A DNA stretch of 41,737 bases, from contig ONIL01000024.1 of the NCBI GenBank assembly GCA_900317835.1, forward strand, positions 1 to 41,737, written 5' to 3'. Position numbers and translations under genes: made by a program. This DNA is from an uncultured Prevotellaceae bacterium (GTDB lineage Bacteria; Bacteroidota; Bacteroidia; Bacteroidales; Muribaculaceae). Positions 15,803 through 24,426 of this stretch are shown piece after piece. The notes under the pieces are model-generated. The model ran no database searches. It was not told where the DNA came from and was given only the letters and a program-made list of their open reading frames with translations. The first letter of the stretch is position 1. Every line of letters begins with the position of its first letter.

Positions 15803-15838
15803 ACGGAGACAGCTGAATCGTTTCGGCTGTCTCTGTTA
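15803..15838 (+). terminator. Hairpin after cstA
   Basis: AACGGAGACAGC (15803-15814) pairs with GCTGTCTCTGTT (15827-15838) with one mismatch. There is no long T run, so efficiency is uncertain. Confidence 0.55.
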
Positions 15839-15947
15839 TCATCAAAGGGGTGCGCTTTTTGATGCGTTTTCTTAGACAAAAGCAAACAAGAAAATGTAAT
15901 CTCACATAAGTTTGACGAAAAAAACACGACTTGTCGAAAGTTTGTTG

Positions 15948-15955
15948 TAACTTTG
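15948..15955 (+). promoter_or_regulatory. -7 box for the rpoN operon
   Basis: TAACTTTG fits TAnnTTTG and lies 28 bases before the rpoN ATG at 15984. Confidence 0.55.
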
Positions 15956-15983
15956 TGGGTTAAAGATAAAACCTCAATCGACA

Positions 15984-17450
15984 ATGGCAAAACAAGTACT
16001 CACTCAAGAACAGAAACAGACGCAGCGCTTGGCTCTTGAACAGCAGCGCCTGCTGGGACTCGTGCTCGAGAAGAATGATGCCGAGATGGCTGAATTCATC
16101 GACAACAAGGTCAGTGAGATCCAGGCCCTCGAGAAAACATCCGATGACCAGGACACGCTTGATGATAACGGAGGCAACCAGGGCAACGACCGTCATGATG
16201 ACCCTCATGGCTTGGATGCCGAAACGGCTTCAGAAGTTAGTGGTGACGATGACACAATGGCGTGGTACCGTTATTTTGCCAATAACCGCAGTCGTGACGA
16301 TGAGTACTATTCCCCAATTGCTGTAAACGAGAAAACATTACAGGAATTTGTCGCCGACCAGTTGGGCGAGCTTGAACTCGACGAGACTCAGCAGATGATA
16401 GCCCATGCCATTGTCGGCAATATCGAGGATAGCGGCTATCTGCACCGCAGCGCTGCCGAGATTGCCGATGATGTGACCTTCAATGACGGTTATGTTGTCG
16501 ATGCCCATCAAGTGGGGGAAATGATTAAGACGGTGCAGACGCTGGATCCGCCGGGTATTGCAGCTCGTGACCTGCAAGAGTGCATGATGCTGCAATTGGA
16601 GCGCAAACCCCGCACTCGAGAGGTTGAACAGGCCATGACGATGGTCGGTAAGTATTTCGATGACTTGGCAGCCATGCGGTTCGACTCAATGGCACGCAAA
16701 ATGGGTGTTGATAAGGAACAGTTGGAAGAAGTTTTCAGGCACCAGATCAGACGAGGACTAAACCCTTATCCAGGCAATGCTTTCGGTTCACGCAACGACA
16801 GCAGCCAGCAGGTGACGCCAGACTTTGACGTTGAACTCGACGAGGATGATGGCCGCTTGACCGTGACCCTGCGCAACAACATTCCCGCTTTGCAAATCAG
16901 CGAGAGCTATGCGTTGATGAATGAGCGTTACAAGCAGCCGGTCGCAATGAGCGTTAAGGAGACCAAGGAGAAGAAACAGATTATGGACGCTTACCAGCGG
17001 GCCAGCATGTTCATTGAGGTGCTCAAGCAACGCCAAGAGACATTATTCAACACCATGAGCGCCATCGTCAAGTGCCAGCGTGACTATTTCCTGAGCGGTG
17101 ATGAGCGTGACTTGAAACCGCTTGGACAGCAACAGATTGCCGACATGATTGGCAAGGATGTGTCGGTCGTTTCACGGGCAGTGAGCAACAAGTATGTCCA
17201 GATGCCGTGGGGCGTCAAGAGCCTGAAGTCATTTTTCAGCGAGGATATTAACGGAGCTTCCCGTCATGAGGTGTATGATGACCTCAAGAAACTCGTTGAT
17301 GCCGAGGACAAGGCTCACCCCTTGAGCGACGATGCGTTGTGTGACCGCCTCAAGGAGATGGGGTATAAGCTGGAGCGACGTACAGTGGCAAAATACCGTG
17401 ATGCGTTGAAGATACCCAGCAGCACCATCCGCCGCAAGATGTCCCGTTAA
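15984..17450 (+). CDS. rpoN: RNA polymerase sigma-54 factor
   Basis: 488 residues. The Gln-rich N-terminal activator-interacting region I (LTQEQKQTQRLALEQQRLLG) is followed by a highly acidic linker (about residues 52-90, DDQDTLDDNGGNQGNDRHDD). The core-binding domain has TLDPPGIAARDLQECMMLQL, and the DNA-binding part has a helix-turn-helix (QQQIADMIGKDVSVVSRAVSNK). The RpoN box ERRTVAKYRD lies at about 464-473, with Glu and Asp replacing the usual end residues of ARRTVAKYRE. Sigma-54 directs polymerase to -24/-12 promoters and needs AAA+ activators; no such activator lies in this window. It heads a tight run with a PAP2-like gene, ispG and a lipoprotein gene. Confidence 0.95.
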   Translation: MAKQVLTQEQKQTQRLALEQQRLLGLVLEKNDAEMAEFIDNKVSEIQALEKTSDDQDTLDDNGGNQGNDRHDDPHGLDAETASEVSGDDDTMAWYRYFANNRSRDDEYYSPIAVNEKTLQEFVADQLGELELDETQQMIAHAIVGNIEDSGYLHRSAAEIADDVTFNDGYVVDAHQVGEMIKTVQTLDPPGIAARDLQECMMLQLERKPRTREVEQAMTMVGKYFDDLAAMRFDSMARKMGVDKEQLEEVFRHQIRRGLNPYPGNAFGSRNDSSQQVTPDFDVELDEDDGRLTVTLRNNIPALQISESYALMNERYKQPVAMSVKETKEKKQIMDAYQRASMFIEVLKQRQETLFNTMSAIVKCQRDYFLSGDERDLKPLGQQQIADMIGKDVSVVSRAVSNKYVQMPWGVKSLKSFFSEDINGASRHEVYDDLKKLVDAEDKAHPLSDDALCDRLKEMGYKLERRTVAKYRDALKIPSSTIRRKMSR

Positions 17451-17485
17451 AGAAACAAGAAAAACCGAAAGACATATTATTAATA

Positions 17486-18130
17486 ATGCCAGTCACGAGA
17501 TATACAGTCAACCGTTTCATTGCGGGATTCGCCAACTTCCTTTCAACCGCATTGAGCCCCCTGTTGATGCCCACCTATGGCGTGTTTGTCACTTTGTGGG
17601 TGTCGGTGTTGTGCATTTTGCCTTACGGCACCCGCGTGTCGGTTCTGTTGGTGTGCATGGGCATCACGTGCATCGTGCCGCTCATCTTCCTGAATGTGTT
17701 GCGACACTTCAAACTCATCAAGGATCTTCATGTCGATGTGCGTGAGCAACGCTTAGTGCCTTACTTGTTCACAGCCGTGTGCCACTTTGTTGGGGCTTAT
17801 TACCTGTATTATTGCCACTCGCCCCGCTGGTTTGTAATGTTTCTGGTGGGCTCGGCCATAACAGTGCTGGTGATGGCACTGATTAACCTCAGGTGGAAAA
17901 TCAGTGCACACATGTCGGGCATTGGAGGACTGATAGCGCTCGTTTACCAGATACATGTGCAGGGGTTGAGTGCCTTTGACGTGATGTGGCTATTGTGTCT
18001 CGTCATCATTGTGGCGGGTGCACTGGGGTCGGCCAGGCTGGCCCTCAAGCGTCACGACCTGTGGCAAGTGCTGGCAGGAGTTGTGGTGGGTTTCTTGTGT
18101 GTGTCACTGACAATGAGACTATTGGGATAA
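17486..18130 (+). CDS. PAP2-like membrane protein with degenerate phosphatase motifs
   Basis: 214 residues with about six hydrophobic segments. Weak traces of the PAP2 acid-phosphatase motifs are visible: DVREQRLVPY for motif 1, KISAHMSGIGGL where PSGH would lie, and SARLALKRHDLWQVLAGVVVG where SRx5Hx3D would lie. The last Asp is Gln and the Arg-His spacing is short by one, so the assignment and activity are uncertain. PAP2 enzymes dephosphorylate lipid phosphates such as undecaprenyl pyrophosphate at the inner membrane. It starts 35 bases after rpoN and ends 20 bases before ispG, consistent with one operon. A link to prenyl-lipid recycling beside ispG is an inference. Confidence 0.7.
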   Translation: MPVTRYTVNRFIAGFANFLSTALSPLLMPTYGVFVTLWVSVLCILPYGTRVSVLLVCMGITCIVPLIFLNVLRHFKLIKDLHVDVREQRLVPYLFTAVCHFVGAYYLYYCHSPRWFVMFLVGSAITVLVMALINLRWKISAHMSGIGGLIALVYQIHVQGLSAFDVMWLLCLVIIVAGALGSARLALKRHDLWQVLAGVVVGFLCVSLTMRLLG

Positions 18131-18150
18131 ACAAGACTTGAACAATCATC

Positions 18151-19998
18151 ATGAATAAGACATTCAATTATCAACGCCGTGGCACAGTCAGTGTCAATGT
18201 GGGCGGGATTGCCATGGGTAGTGAGTGGCCAGTACGCGTCCAGTCGATGACCAACACGCCGACTGATGATGTGGAGGCCAGTGCAGCCCAGTGCCATCGC
18301 ATTGCCTATGCTGGCGCCGACTATGTACGGTTGACGGCTCAAGGCGTGAAGCAGGCCCGGAGTATTGGCCTGATTTCCGATGTGTTGCGTCGTGAGGGCA
18401 GCAACATCCCCTTGATTGCCGACATTCACTTCAACCGTCAGGCGGCTCTTGCGGCTGCCGAGGTGTGTGAAGGGGTGCGGATAAATCCCGGCAATTTTGT
18501 GGATCCGGCTCGCACGTTTAAAGAGATGCAATATACCGATGAAGAGTATGATGCCGAGTTGACGCGAATCCGTGAGGCATTACTGCCGTTAATTGCCGTA
18601 TGTCGTGAGCACGGCGCCGCTGTGCGCCTTGGTGTGAACCATGGTTCGTTGAGTGATCGCATCATGAGCCGTTATGGCAATACCGCGGCGGGAATGGTCG
18701 AGAGCGTGATGGAGTTTCTGCGTGTTTTCGTGGCCGAGAAATTCCTTGACGTGGTCATCTCGATGAAAGCGTCTAATGTCGTCGTTATGGTCGAGGCCGT
18801 ACGCCGTCTTGTTGATGCGATGGATCATGAGGATATGCATTTCCCGTTGCATTTGGGAGTGACCGAAGCAGGTTTCGGCGAGGATGGCCGCATCAAGAGT
18901 GCGGTGGGCATTGGTGCACTCATGGCCGAAGGCTTGGGCGATACCATCCGAGTATCGTTGAGCGAAGAGCCTGAGCTCGAGGTGCCTGTGGCTCGCAAGC
19001 TGGTGGATTATATCGCTTCTCGTGAGAATCATGATCCCATCCAGGGCACTTATCAAGCAGGATATGACCCGTTGTCTCCGCAGCGGCGATTCAGTGATGA
19101 AGTGGCCGGTCGCATTGGCGGCAGTCGGCAGCCGATAGTCATTGCCAGCTACCGCCCTGATGAGATTGATGGTGCTGATTTGCAGCCTGATTTATACTAT
19201 AGCGCTGATGGCTTGATTGATGGAATGCACCAGTTCTTGGTGCCGCTGGATCGGTGGAGTGGGGAGCGCAATGCCTATCCACTGCTCACGTTGGGAGAGT
19301 GGGAACGCAATCCCTCATCGCCTATGCGTTTCTTGCAGGTTCCTGCTACTACACCTGTCGAGAGGCTGGAGCTCCTGAAGGGACGCACCGACACGGTGCT
19401 TGTCATCACTCCTGTGGGTCTCAATATTCCTGGAAGCCAACAGGCTTTAACGCATGCATTGTCGTCGAGTGGCATAAACTGTCCCGTGGTCATGCGCAAC
19501 ACCTATAGTGACAGTTCCAGCGAGTGGCTGCAAGTCAAGGCTGGTGCTGACATGGGTGCAGTCTTGCTGAACCGCCGCGCTGACGGCATCTGGCTGGAGG
19601 CACCTAGCATCCTTAATGGAGCAGAGGTGTTGAGATATGCTTTTGCCATCCTGCAAGCGGCCCGTCAACGGATGAGCAAGACCGAATTCATTTCGTGCCC
19701 GGGGTGCGGCAGGACGATGTTTGACCTGCAATCCACTGTTCGGCGTGTGCAGCAGGTAACTGCCCATCTGTCCCACCTCAAGATTGGCGTGATGGGCTGT
19801 ATAGTCAACGGTCCTGGCGAGATGGCCGATGCCGACTATGGTTATGTGGGCGCGGCATCTGGTCGCATCAGCCTGTACAAGGGCAAAGAGTGCGTTGAGA
19901 TGAACATCCCCGAACAGGATGCCATCGACCGCCTTGTCTCGCTCATCAAGCAGAATAATGATTGGATAGAGCCTACTACAACCGCCAATATCGACTAA
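18151..19998 (+). CDS. ispG: 4-hydroxy-3-methylbut-2-en-1-yl diphosphate synthase, long form
   Basis: 615 residues, the long form with an inserted middle domain known from Bacteroidetes, Chlamydia and plants; the Escherichia coli type is much shorter. The N-terminal TIM barrel has VRVQSMTNTPTDDVEA, AGADYVRLTAQG, PLIADIHFN and RINPGNF. The C-terminal iron-sulfur domain has CPGCGRTMFDLQ (Cys516, Cys519) and MGCIVNGPGEMADADYGYVG (Cys550, Glu557), which bind the 4Fe-4S cluster. It carries out the penultimate step of the MEP isoprenoid pathway in the cytoplasm. It is third in the rpoN operon, and the next gene starts one base after its stop codon. Confidence 0.96.
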   Translation: MNKTFNYQRRGTVSVNVGGIAMGSEWPVRVQSMTNTPTDDVEASAAQCHRIAYAGADYVRLTAQGVKQARSIGLISDVLRREGSNIPLIADIHFNRQAALAAAEVCEGVRINPGNFVDPARTFKEMQYTDEEYDAELTRIREALLPLIAVCREHGAAVRLGVNHGSLSDRIMSRYGNTAAGMVESVMEFLRVFVAEKFLDVVISMKASNVVVMVEAVRRLVDAMDHEDMHFPLHLGVTEAGFGEDGRIKSAVGIGALMAEGLGDTIRVSLSEEPELEVPVARKLVDYIASRENHDPIQGTYQAGYDPLSPQRRFSDEVAGRIGGSRQPIVIASYRPDEIDGADLQPDLYYSADGLIDGMHQFLVPLDRWSGERNAYPLLTLGEWERNPSSPMRFLQVPATTPVERLELLKGRTDTVLVITPVGLNIPGSQQALTHALSSSGINCPVVMRNTYSDSSSEWLQVKAGADMGAVLLNRRADGIWLEAPSILNGAEVLRYAFAILQAARQRMSKTEFISCPGCGRTMFDLQSTVRRVQQVTAHLSHLKIGVMGCIVNGPGEMADADYGYVGAASGRISLYKGKECVEMNIPEQDAIDRLVSLIKQNNDWIEPTTTANID

Positions 19999-19999
19999 A

Positions 20000-21001
20000 A
20001 TGAGACATTTATTTTTCTTGCTGGCAATTGCAATGGTCTTGGCCTCGTGCAGTCATGACAGGTTCAAGATTGATGGAAAGATCGCTCATCTTGACATGCC
20101 GACGGTTAGGGTGCTGTTTCAAGGTGATTCAGGTGTGGTGGATGAACTGGTCGATGTGGACAAAAATGGCGCTTTTTCCTATGAAGGGAGCGTTTCACAG
20201 CCTGTAATCGTTTCAGTGCTCGACAAAATGGACAATCCTATCGGCATGCTGGTTGCCACCAATGGCGACCATCTCAAGATGGAGGGTGACGTATCTCGTA
20301 CTGTGGTTGTGAAGATCAAGGGTAACCGCCTCAACGAAGAGTGGCAACTCTTTAAGGACGAACACGCTGCTTTCTATGCTGATGCCAACCCAAGTCGTCT
20401 GGATGCCGCAATAGAGAAATATGTGAAAGAACATCCCACTGACATGCTGTCGACGCTGCTGCTCATGGCCGATTACAGCGATTATAGCGACCGGGCCAAG
20501 GTGGATAAATTGCTCATGAGCATTGATGTGAAGGCGCGCCCCGAGTCCTTGATACAGGCTCTAGCTGGTAATTCCTCGGCCCGCAAGGGTGTGGTCTTGC
20601 CCCGTCTGATGACACTCAACCTTATCAATCACGGCAGTGACTTTGAGGAAGTGAAGCTCACCGATTGTGTCACATTCATATCCTTGTGGGCGCAACCTCA
20701 GCGTGATCGTCAAGCACTGGACAAGCAGCTGCAGGATGTCGTTGACTCGTCGGATGGTGCAATCCATCTTATTGACGTCCTTACCGAGAGTGATACCCTG
20801 CGCTGGCATCAGACTATTGCCCAAACACCGGGTCGCCATTATTGGGCTCCGGGTGGTCCCCTCGAACAAGGAATCCAACTGCTAGGCGTGACATCATTGC
20901 CCTGGTTTGCCGTGACCGACAGCACCGGGCTCGTCAAATATTCTGGCCCGAATATCACACTTGCAACTCGAGCAGCTAAAGATTGCATCACCCGTCATTG
21001 A
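20000..21001 (+). CDS. Lipoprotein with DUF4369-like N-terminus and thioredoxin-like domain lacking CxxC
   Basis: 333 residues. Signal peptide MRHLFFLLAIAMVLASC with lipobox LASC and acylated Cys17. The N-terminal part (FKIDGKIAHLDMPTVRVLFQ to about residue 105) resembles DUF4369 domains that precede thiol-disulfide oxidoreductases in Bacteroidetes. The C-terminal part has a thioredoxin-like layout (CVTFISLWAQPQRDRQALDK and a later LLGVTSLPWFAVTDSTG with the cis-Pro). Where WCxxC is expected it reads WAQPQRD, so a redox role is unlikely. It begins one base after ispG and is surely co-transcribed. Exact function is unknown. Confidence 0.75.
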   Translation: MRHLFFLLAIAMVLASCSHDRFKIDGKIAHLDMPTVRVLFQGDSGVVDELVDVDKNGAFSYEGSVSQPVIVSVLDKMDNPIGMLVATNGDHLKMEGDVSRTVVVKIKGNRLNEEWQLFKDEHAAFYADANPSRLDAAIEKYVKEHPTDMLSTLLLMADYSDYSDRAKVDKLLMSIDVKARPESLIQALAGNSSARKGVVLPRLMTLNLINHGSDFEEVKLTDCVTFISLWAQPQRDRQALDKQLQDVVDSSDGAIHLIDVLTESDTLRWHQTIAQTPGRHYWAPGGPLEQGIQLLGVTSLPWFAVTDSTGLVKYSGPNITLATRAAKDCITRH

Positions 21002-21112
21002 CCGAGTTGAAAGAAACCATAAAGGCAAATTCTACCGAAAATGGTTACCTTTTGCCCCAAATATCGCTTTTCTATTTAAAATAAATAAGGTGGAAATTAA
21101 AATCTTGAAAAT

Positions 21113-21147
21113 TTTGTGCCCCACTTGAAGAAAATGATGTATATTTG
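21113..21147 (+). promoter_or_regulatory. Promoter of secDF
   Basis: TTTG (21113-21116), a 23-base spacer and TATATTTG (21140-21147). The leader to the ATG at 21211 is about 55 bases and AT-rich. Confidence 0.6.
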
Positions 21148-21210
21148 CAGGCTGAAAAAGACGTTTGAAGCGAAATTTAACAAAATTTAATTAAATAATT
21201 AACAAAACAA

Positions 21211-24200
21211 ATGCAAACTAAAGGTTTTATTAGAGTCCTTACTTATGCACTGTTGTTGATTTGCGCGTTCTATCTGTCCTTTTCTTTTGTGAGCAGTCAC
21301 TATCAGAACAAGGCAGAGAAGAAGGCTCTCGCTGCTGCCGGCATCAAATCGCCCGACACCAGCAACGAGAAGTACAAAGCAGCGCTGAACCAGTATCTGG
21401 ACTCCCTCGCCAAAGAGAAAGTGTACCTTGGTTATTACACTTTCCAGCAGGTTCGTGAGAAAGAGCTCGGCTACGGCCTTGACTTGAAGGGTGGTATGAA
21501 TGTGACACTGCAAATCTCAGTGCCCGACATCTTGCGCGCGCTCGCGAACAATAATCCAGACAAGAAGTTTAACCAGGCCATCGACAATGTGTCTAAGAAC
21601 CAGACCGCTCAGGAAGACTTTGTGGGCTCATTCTGCAAGGAGTACAAGAAATTGGCTCCCGAGGGCAGCTTGGCTCAGATCTTCCGTAGCATCGACAAGG
21701 TCAAGGAAAAACCCAACGCTTCAGACGGTGAAGTCCAGAACATCCTCAATGATGAGGTGAATGCTATGGTGGACAACTCCTACAAGGTGTTGCGTAACCG
21801 TATTGACCGCTTCGGTGTGGTTCAACCCAATATCCAGAAGCTGCAGAGCACTGGCCGCATCCTGCTGGAGCTCCCGGGTGTGAAAGAGCCCGAGCGCGTT
21901 CGCAAGCTGTTGCAGGGCGCCGCTAACCTGGAGTTCTACACGACCTACACTCTCGCCGACGTGATTGGTTCTCTGCGTCAGCTCAGCGACCAGGCACAAG
22001 CCAACAAGACTGTAGCCGAGAACGCTCCCGCCGAGGAGACCGCCACTGAGGAGGCCGCTCCTGCCGAGACCGCTGCTAAGGCTGCTGCCGACAGTGCTGC
22101 TAAGGCTGCCGAGAAGGCTGCTCCCGCCGCTAAGGAAGGAGAGATGACCCTCGCTCAGCTCACTGGTTTTGAGGCTCTGGCTAGCGCTGGCGCCGGCTCA
22201 CCCGTCCTGGGTTATGTTGCCACTAGTGACACCGCCGCTGTGAACCGCATCATCCACTCGCAGGTGGCTAAGACCATCCTGCCCGCCGACTTGAAGTTGG
22301 CTTGGACCGTTAAGCCCGAGAAGATGCAGGGTGGCCATGAGGTATTCCAGCTCGTTGCCCTGCGCACTGTCAATGGTCAGCCCGTCCTGAACGGTGACGT
22401 TGTGACCCGCGCTACCAGCGAGTTTGACAACCTGCAGGGTCAGATCGTTTCGATGACTATGAACGATGAGGGCGCCCGCAAATGGAGCATCATCACCGGT
22501 CAGAACATCGGTAAGGCTATCGCCATCGTCCTTGACGATCAGGTTTATTCGTTCCCCAATGTAAACAGCCAGATCGACGGTGGTCGCTCGCAGATCAGCG
22601 GTCGCTTCACTGTTGAGGAGGCTAATGACCTTGCTAACGTGCTTGAGTCTGGTAAGATGGTAGCACGTGTAAACGTTGCCAGTGAGAGTGTGATTGGCCC
22701 GTCGCTGGGTAAGGAATCCATCGAGAAGGGTCTCCGCTCGTTCATCATCGCACTCGTGCTGTTGATGTTCTTCATGTGGTTGGCTTATGGCTGGCAGGCT
22801 GGTTCAATCGCCAACCTCGGTCTGCTACTCAACCTGTTCTTCACCATCGGTATCTTGGCTTCGTTCCAGAGTGTGCTCACCCTACCTGGTATCGCCGGTA
22901 TTGTGCTGACGCTGGGTATGGCGGTGGACGCCAACGTGCTTATCTTCGAGCGTTGTAAGGAGGAATTGCGTGCCGGTAAGGGTCTCAAGGCTGCAGTCAG
23001 CGATGGTTACAAGAATGCGTTCTCGGCCATCTTCGACTCCAACTTGACCACCATCATCACTGGTATCATTCTGATTCTGCTTGGTTCAGGTCCCATCCGC
23101 GGTTTTGCCGTTACCTTGGTAATCGGTATCTGCTGCTCGTTCTTCACGGCTGTGTTTGCAACCCGCCTCGTGATGGAGCACTTCGTGAACAAGGGCACCT
23201 TCGACAAGATGACCTTCAGCACCTCGCTGACCCGCAACCTGATGCAGAATGTGAACTTCAACTTCATGGGCGCTGCCAAGAAGACTTCAATCATCGTTAT
23301 CGCCCTGATTGCCATCATGGCTATCCTGTTCGCAGTTCGCGGTTTGAGCCGTGGTATCGACTTCTCGGGTGGTCGCAACTATGTTGTGCAATTTGATCAT
23401 CCCGTCAAGACTCAGGCTCTGGAGAATCAGCTCACTGAACTCTTGCCCGGTGCCAATACCTCGGTAATCACCATCGATAACGACACCAAGGTGCGCGTTT
23501 CGACCAACTACAAGATTGAGGACAGTAGTGAGGGTGTTGATGACGAGATCATGGACAAGCTCTATAATGGCTTGAAGAGTGATCTTGGCTCGATGTCCAA
23601 GGAAGACTTCAGCATGTCCAACGAGAACATCGGCGTTGTATCGAGCGAAACCGTAGGTCCGAGCATCGCAAGCGACATGACCCGTCAGGCTATTTGGGCA
23701 GTGCTCTTCTCACTGCTTGCTATGGCACTGTACATCCTGTTCCGTTTCCGCAACATCGCGTTCTCTATCGGCGCTTTGGCAGCCGTAGCGTTCACCGCGT
23801 TTGTGGTTATCGGCTTCTACAACCTGCACGGTCTGCTGCCCTTCTCCATGGAGATTGACCAGACGTTCATCGCCGCTATCTTGACCGTTATCGGTTATCA
23901 GGTGAACGATACCGTGGTTGTATTTGACCGTGTGCGTGAGTACCGCAAGCTCTATCCCAAGCAGGATCTGTACACCACCTTTAACAAGGCCCTGTGCAGC
24001 ACCCTGTCACGAACCATGATGACCTCTATCACGACCTTGCTCGTGCTGTTCATCATGCTGTTCCTCGGTGGTGAGAGCATCCGCAGCTTCATCTTCGCGA
24101 TGATCCTCGGTGTTATCATCGGTACCTGCTCCTCACTGTTCATCGCTTCTCCCGTGGCTTACTGGATTGCCCGTCGCAGCGACAAGAAGGAGGCAGCCCT

Positions 24201-24222
24201 TGCCACTAAGGTGAACAAGTAA
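21211..24222 (+). CDS. secDF: SecD-SecF fusion protein, protein translocase subunit
   Basis: 1003 residues. SecD and SecF are fused, as usual in Bacteroidetes. The first half has an N-terminal membrane anchor, YGLDLKGGMNVTLQISV, the periplasmic P1 region (RNRIDRFGVVQPNIQ, ILLELPGVKEPERVRKLLQG) and SecD membrane segments (LTLGMAVDANVLIFERCKEE). The second half, from about residue 680, has ISRGIDFSGG-like RGIDFSGGRNYVVQF and IGYQVNDTVVVFDRVREYRK. It uses the proton gradient to drive late steps of Sec export in the inner membrane. About residues 270-312 form an Ala/Glu/Lys-rich low-complexity stretch inserted in P1. It is a single gene with its own promoter and terminator. Confidence 0.95.
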   Translation: MQTKGFIRVLTYALLLICAFYLSFSFVSSHYQNKAEKKALAAAGIKSPDTSNEKYKAALNQYLDSLAKEKVYLGYYTFQQVREKELGYGLDLKGGMNVTLQISVPDILRALANNNPDKKFNQAIDNVSKNQTAQEDFVGSFCKEYKKLAPEGSLAQIFRSIDKVKEKPNASDGEVQNILNDEVNAMVDNSYKVLRNRIDRFGVVQPNIQKLQSTGRILLELPGVKEPERVRKLLQGAANLEFYTTYTLADVIGSLRQLSDQAQANKTVAENAPAEETATEEAAPAETAAKAAADSAAKAAEKAAPAAKEGEMTLAQLTGFEALASAGAGSPVLGYVATSDTAAVNRIIHSQVAKTILPADLKLAWTVKPEKMQGGHEVFQLVALRTVNGQPVLNGDVVTRATSEFDNLQGQIVSMTMNDEGARKWSIITGQNIGKAIAIVLDDQVYSFPNVNSQIDGGRSQISGRFTVEEANDLANVLESGKMVARVNVASESVIGPSLGKESIEKGLRSFIIALVLLMFFMWLAYGWQAGSIANLGLLLNLFFTIGILASFQSVLTLPGIAGIVLTLGMAVDANVLIFERCKEELRAGKGLKAAVSDGYKNAFSAIFDSNLTTIITGIILILLGSGPIRGFAVTLVIGICCSFFTAVFATRLVMEHFVNKGTFDKMTFSTSLTRNLMQNVNFNFMGAAKKTSIIVIALIAIMAILFAVRGLSRGIDFSGGRNYVVQFDHPVKTQALENQLTELLPGANTSVITIDNDTKVRVSTNYKIEDSSEGVDDEIMDKLYNGLKSDLGSMSKEDFSMSNENIGVVSSETVGPSIASDMTRQAIWAVLFSLLAMALYILFRFRNIAFSIGALAAVAFTAFVVIGFYNLHGLLPFSMEIDQTFIAAILTVIGYQVNDTVVVFDRVREYRKLYPKQDLYTTFNKALCSTLSRTMMTSITTLLVLFIMLFLGGESIRSFIFAMILGVIIGTCSSLFIASPVAYWIARRSDKKEAALATKVNK

Positions 24223-24241
24223 TTCCTGAAACTTTAACATT

Positions 24242-24279
24242 ACCGGCTGGCCTCAGCGCCATGCCAAGTGCCAGCCGGT
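24242..24279 (+). terminator. Terminator of secDF
   Basis: Perfect 10-base stem ACCGGCTGGC (24242-24251) with GCCAGCCGGT (24270-24279), followed by TTGGTATT; it lies just upstream of tRNA-Arg. Confidence 0.7.
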
Positions 24280-24287
24280 TTGGTATT

Positions 24288-24359
24288 GCTCCTGTAGTTC
24301 AATGGATAGAATGGAGGTTTCCTAAACCTTAGATTTGGGTTCGATTCCCAGCGGGAGTA
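24288..24359 (+). tRNA. tRNA-Arg (anticodon CCU)
   Basis: 72 bases. Acceptor GCTCCTG pairs with CGGGAGT using G-U pairs; discriminator A; CCA is not encoded. The anticodon stem GAGGT/ACCTT encloses TTCCTAA, so the anticodon is CCU, reading AGG. T arm TGGGTTCGATTCCCA is canonical. No integrated element is seen beside it. Confidence 0.93.
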
Positions 24360-24367
24360 CAAAAAGA

Positions 24368-24407
24368 AATCGGCACTGATAGCCACTTAAGGCCATCAGT
24401 GCCGATT
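24368..24407 (-). terminator. Terminator of the GT4 glycosyltransferase gene
   Basis: AATCGGCACTGAT (24368-24380) pairs with ATCAGTGCCGATT (24395-24407). On the minus strand it follows the gene's stop by 19 bases and is followed by TTCTTTTTG. Confidence 0.8.
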
Positions 24408-24426
24408 GGATTTACTAGAGGATGCT

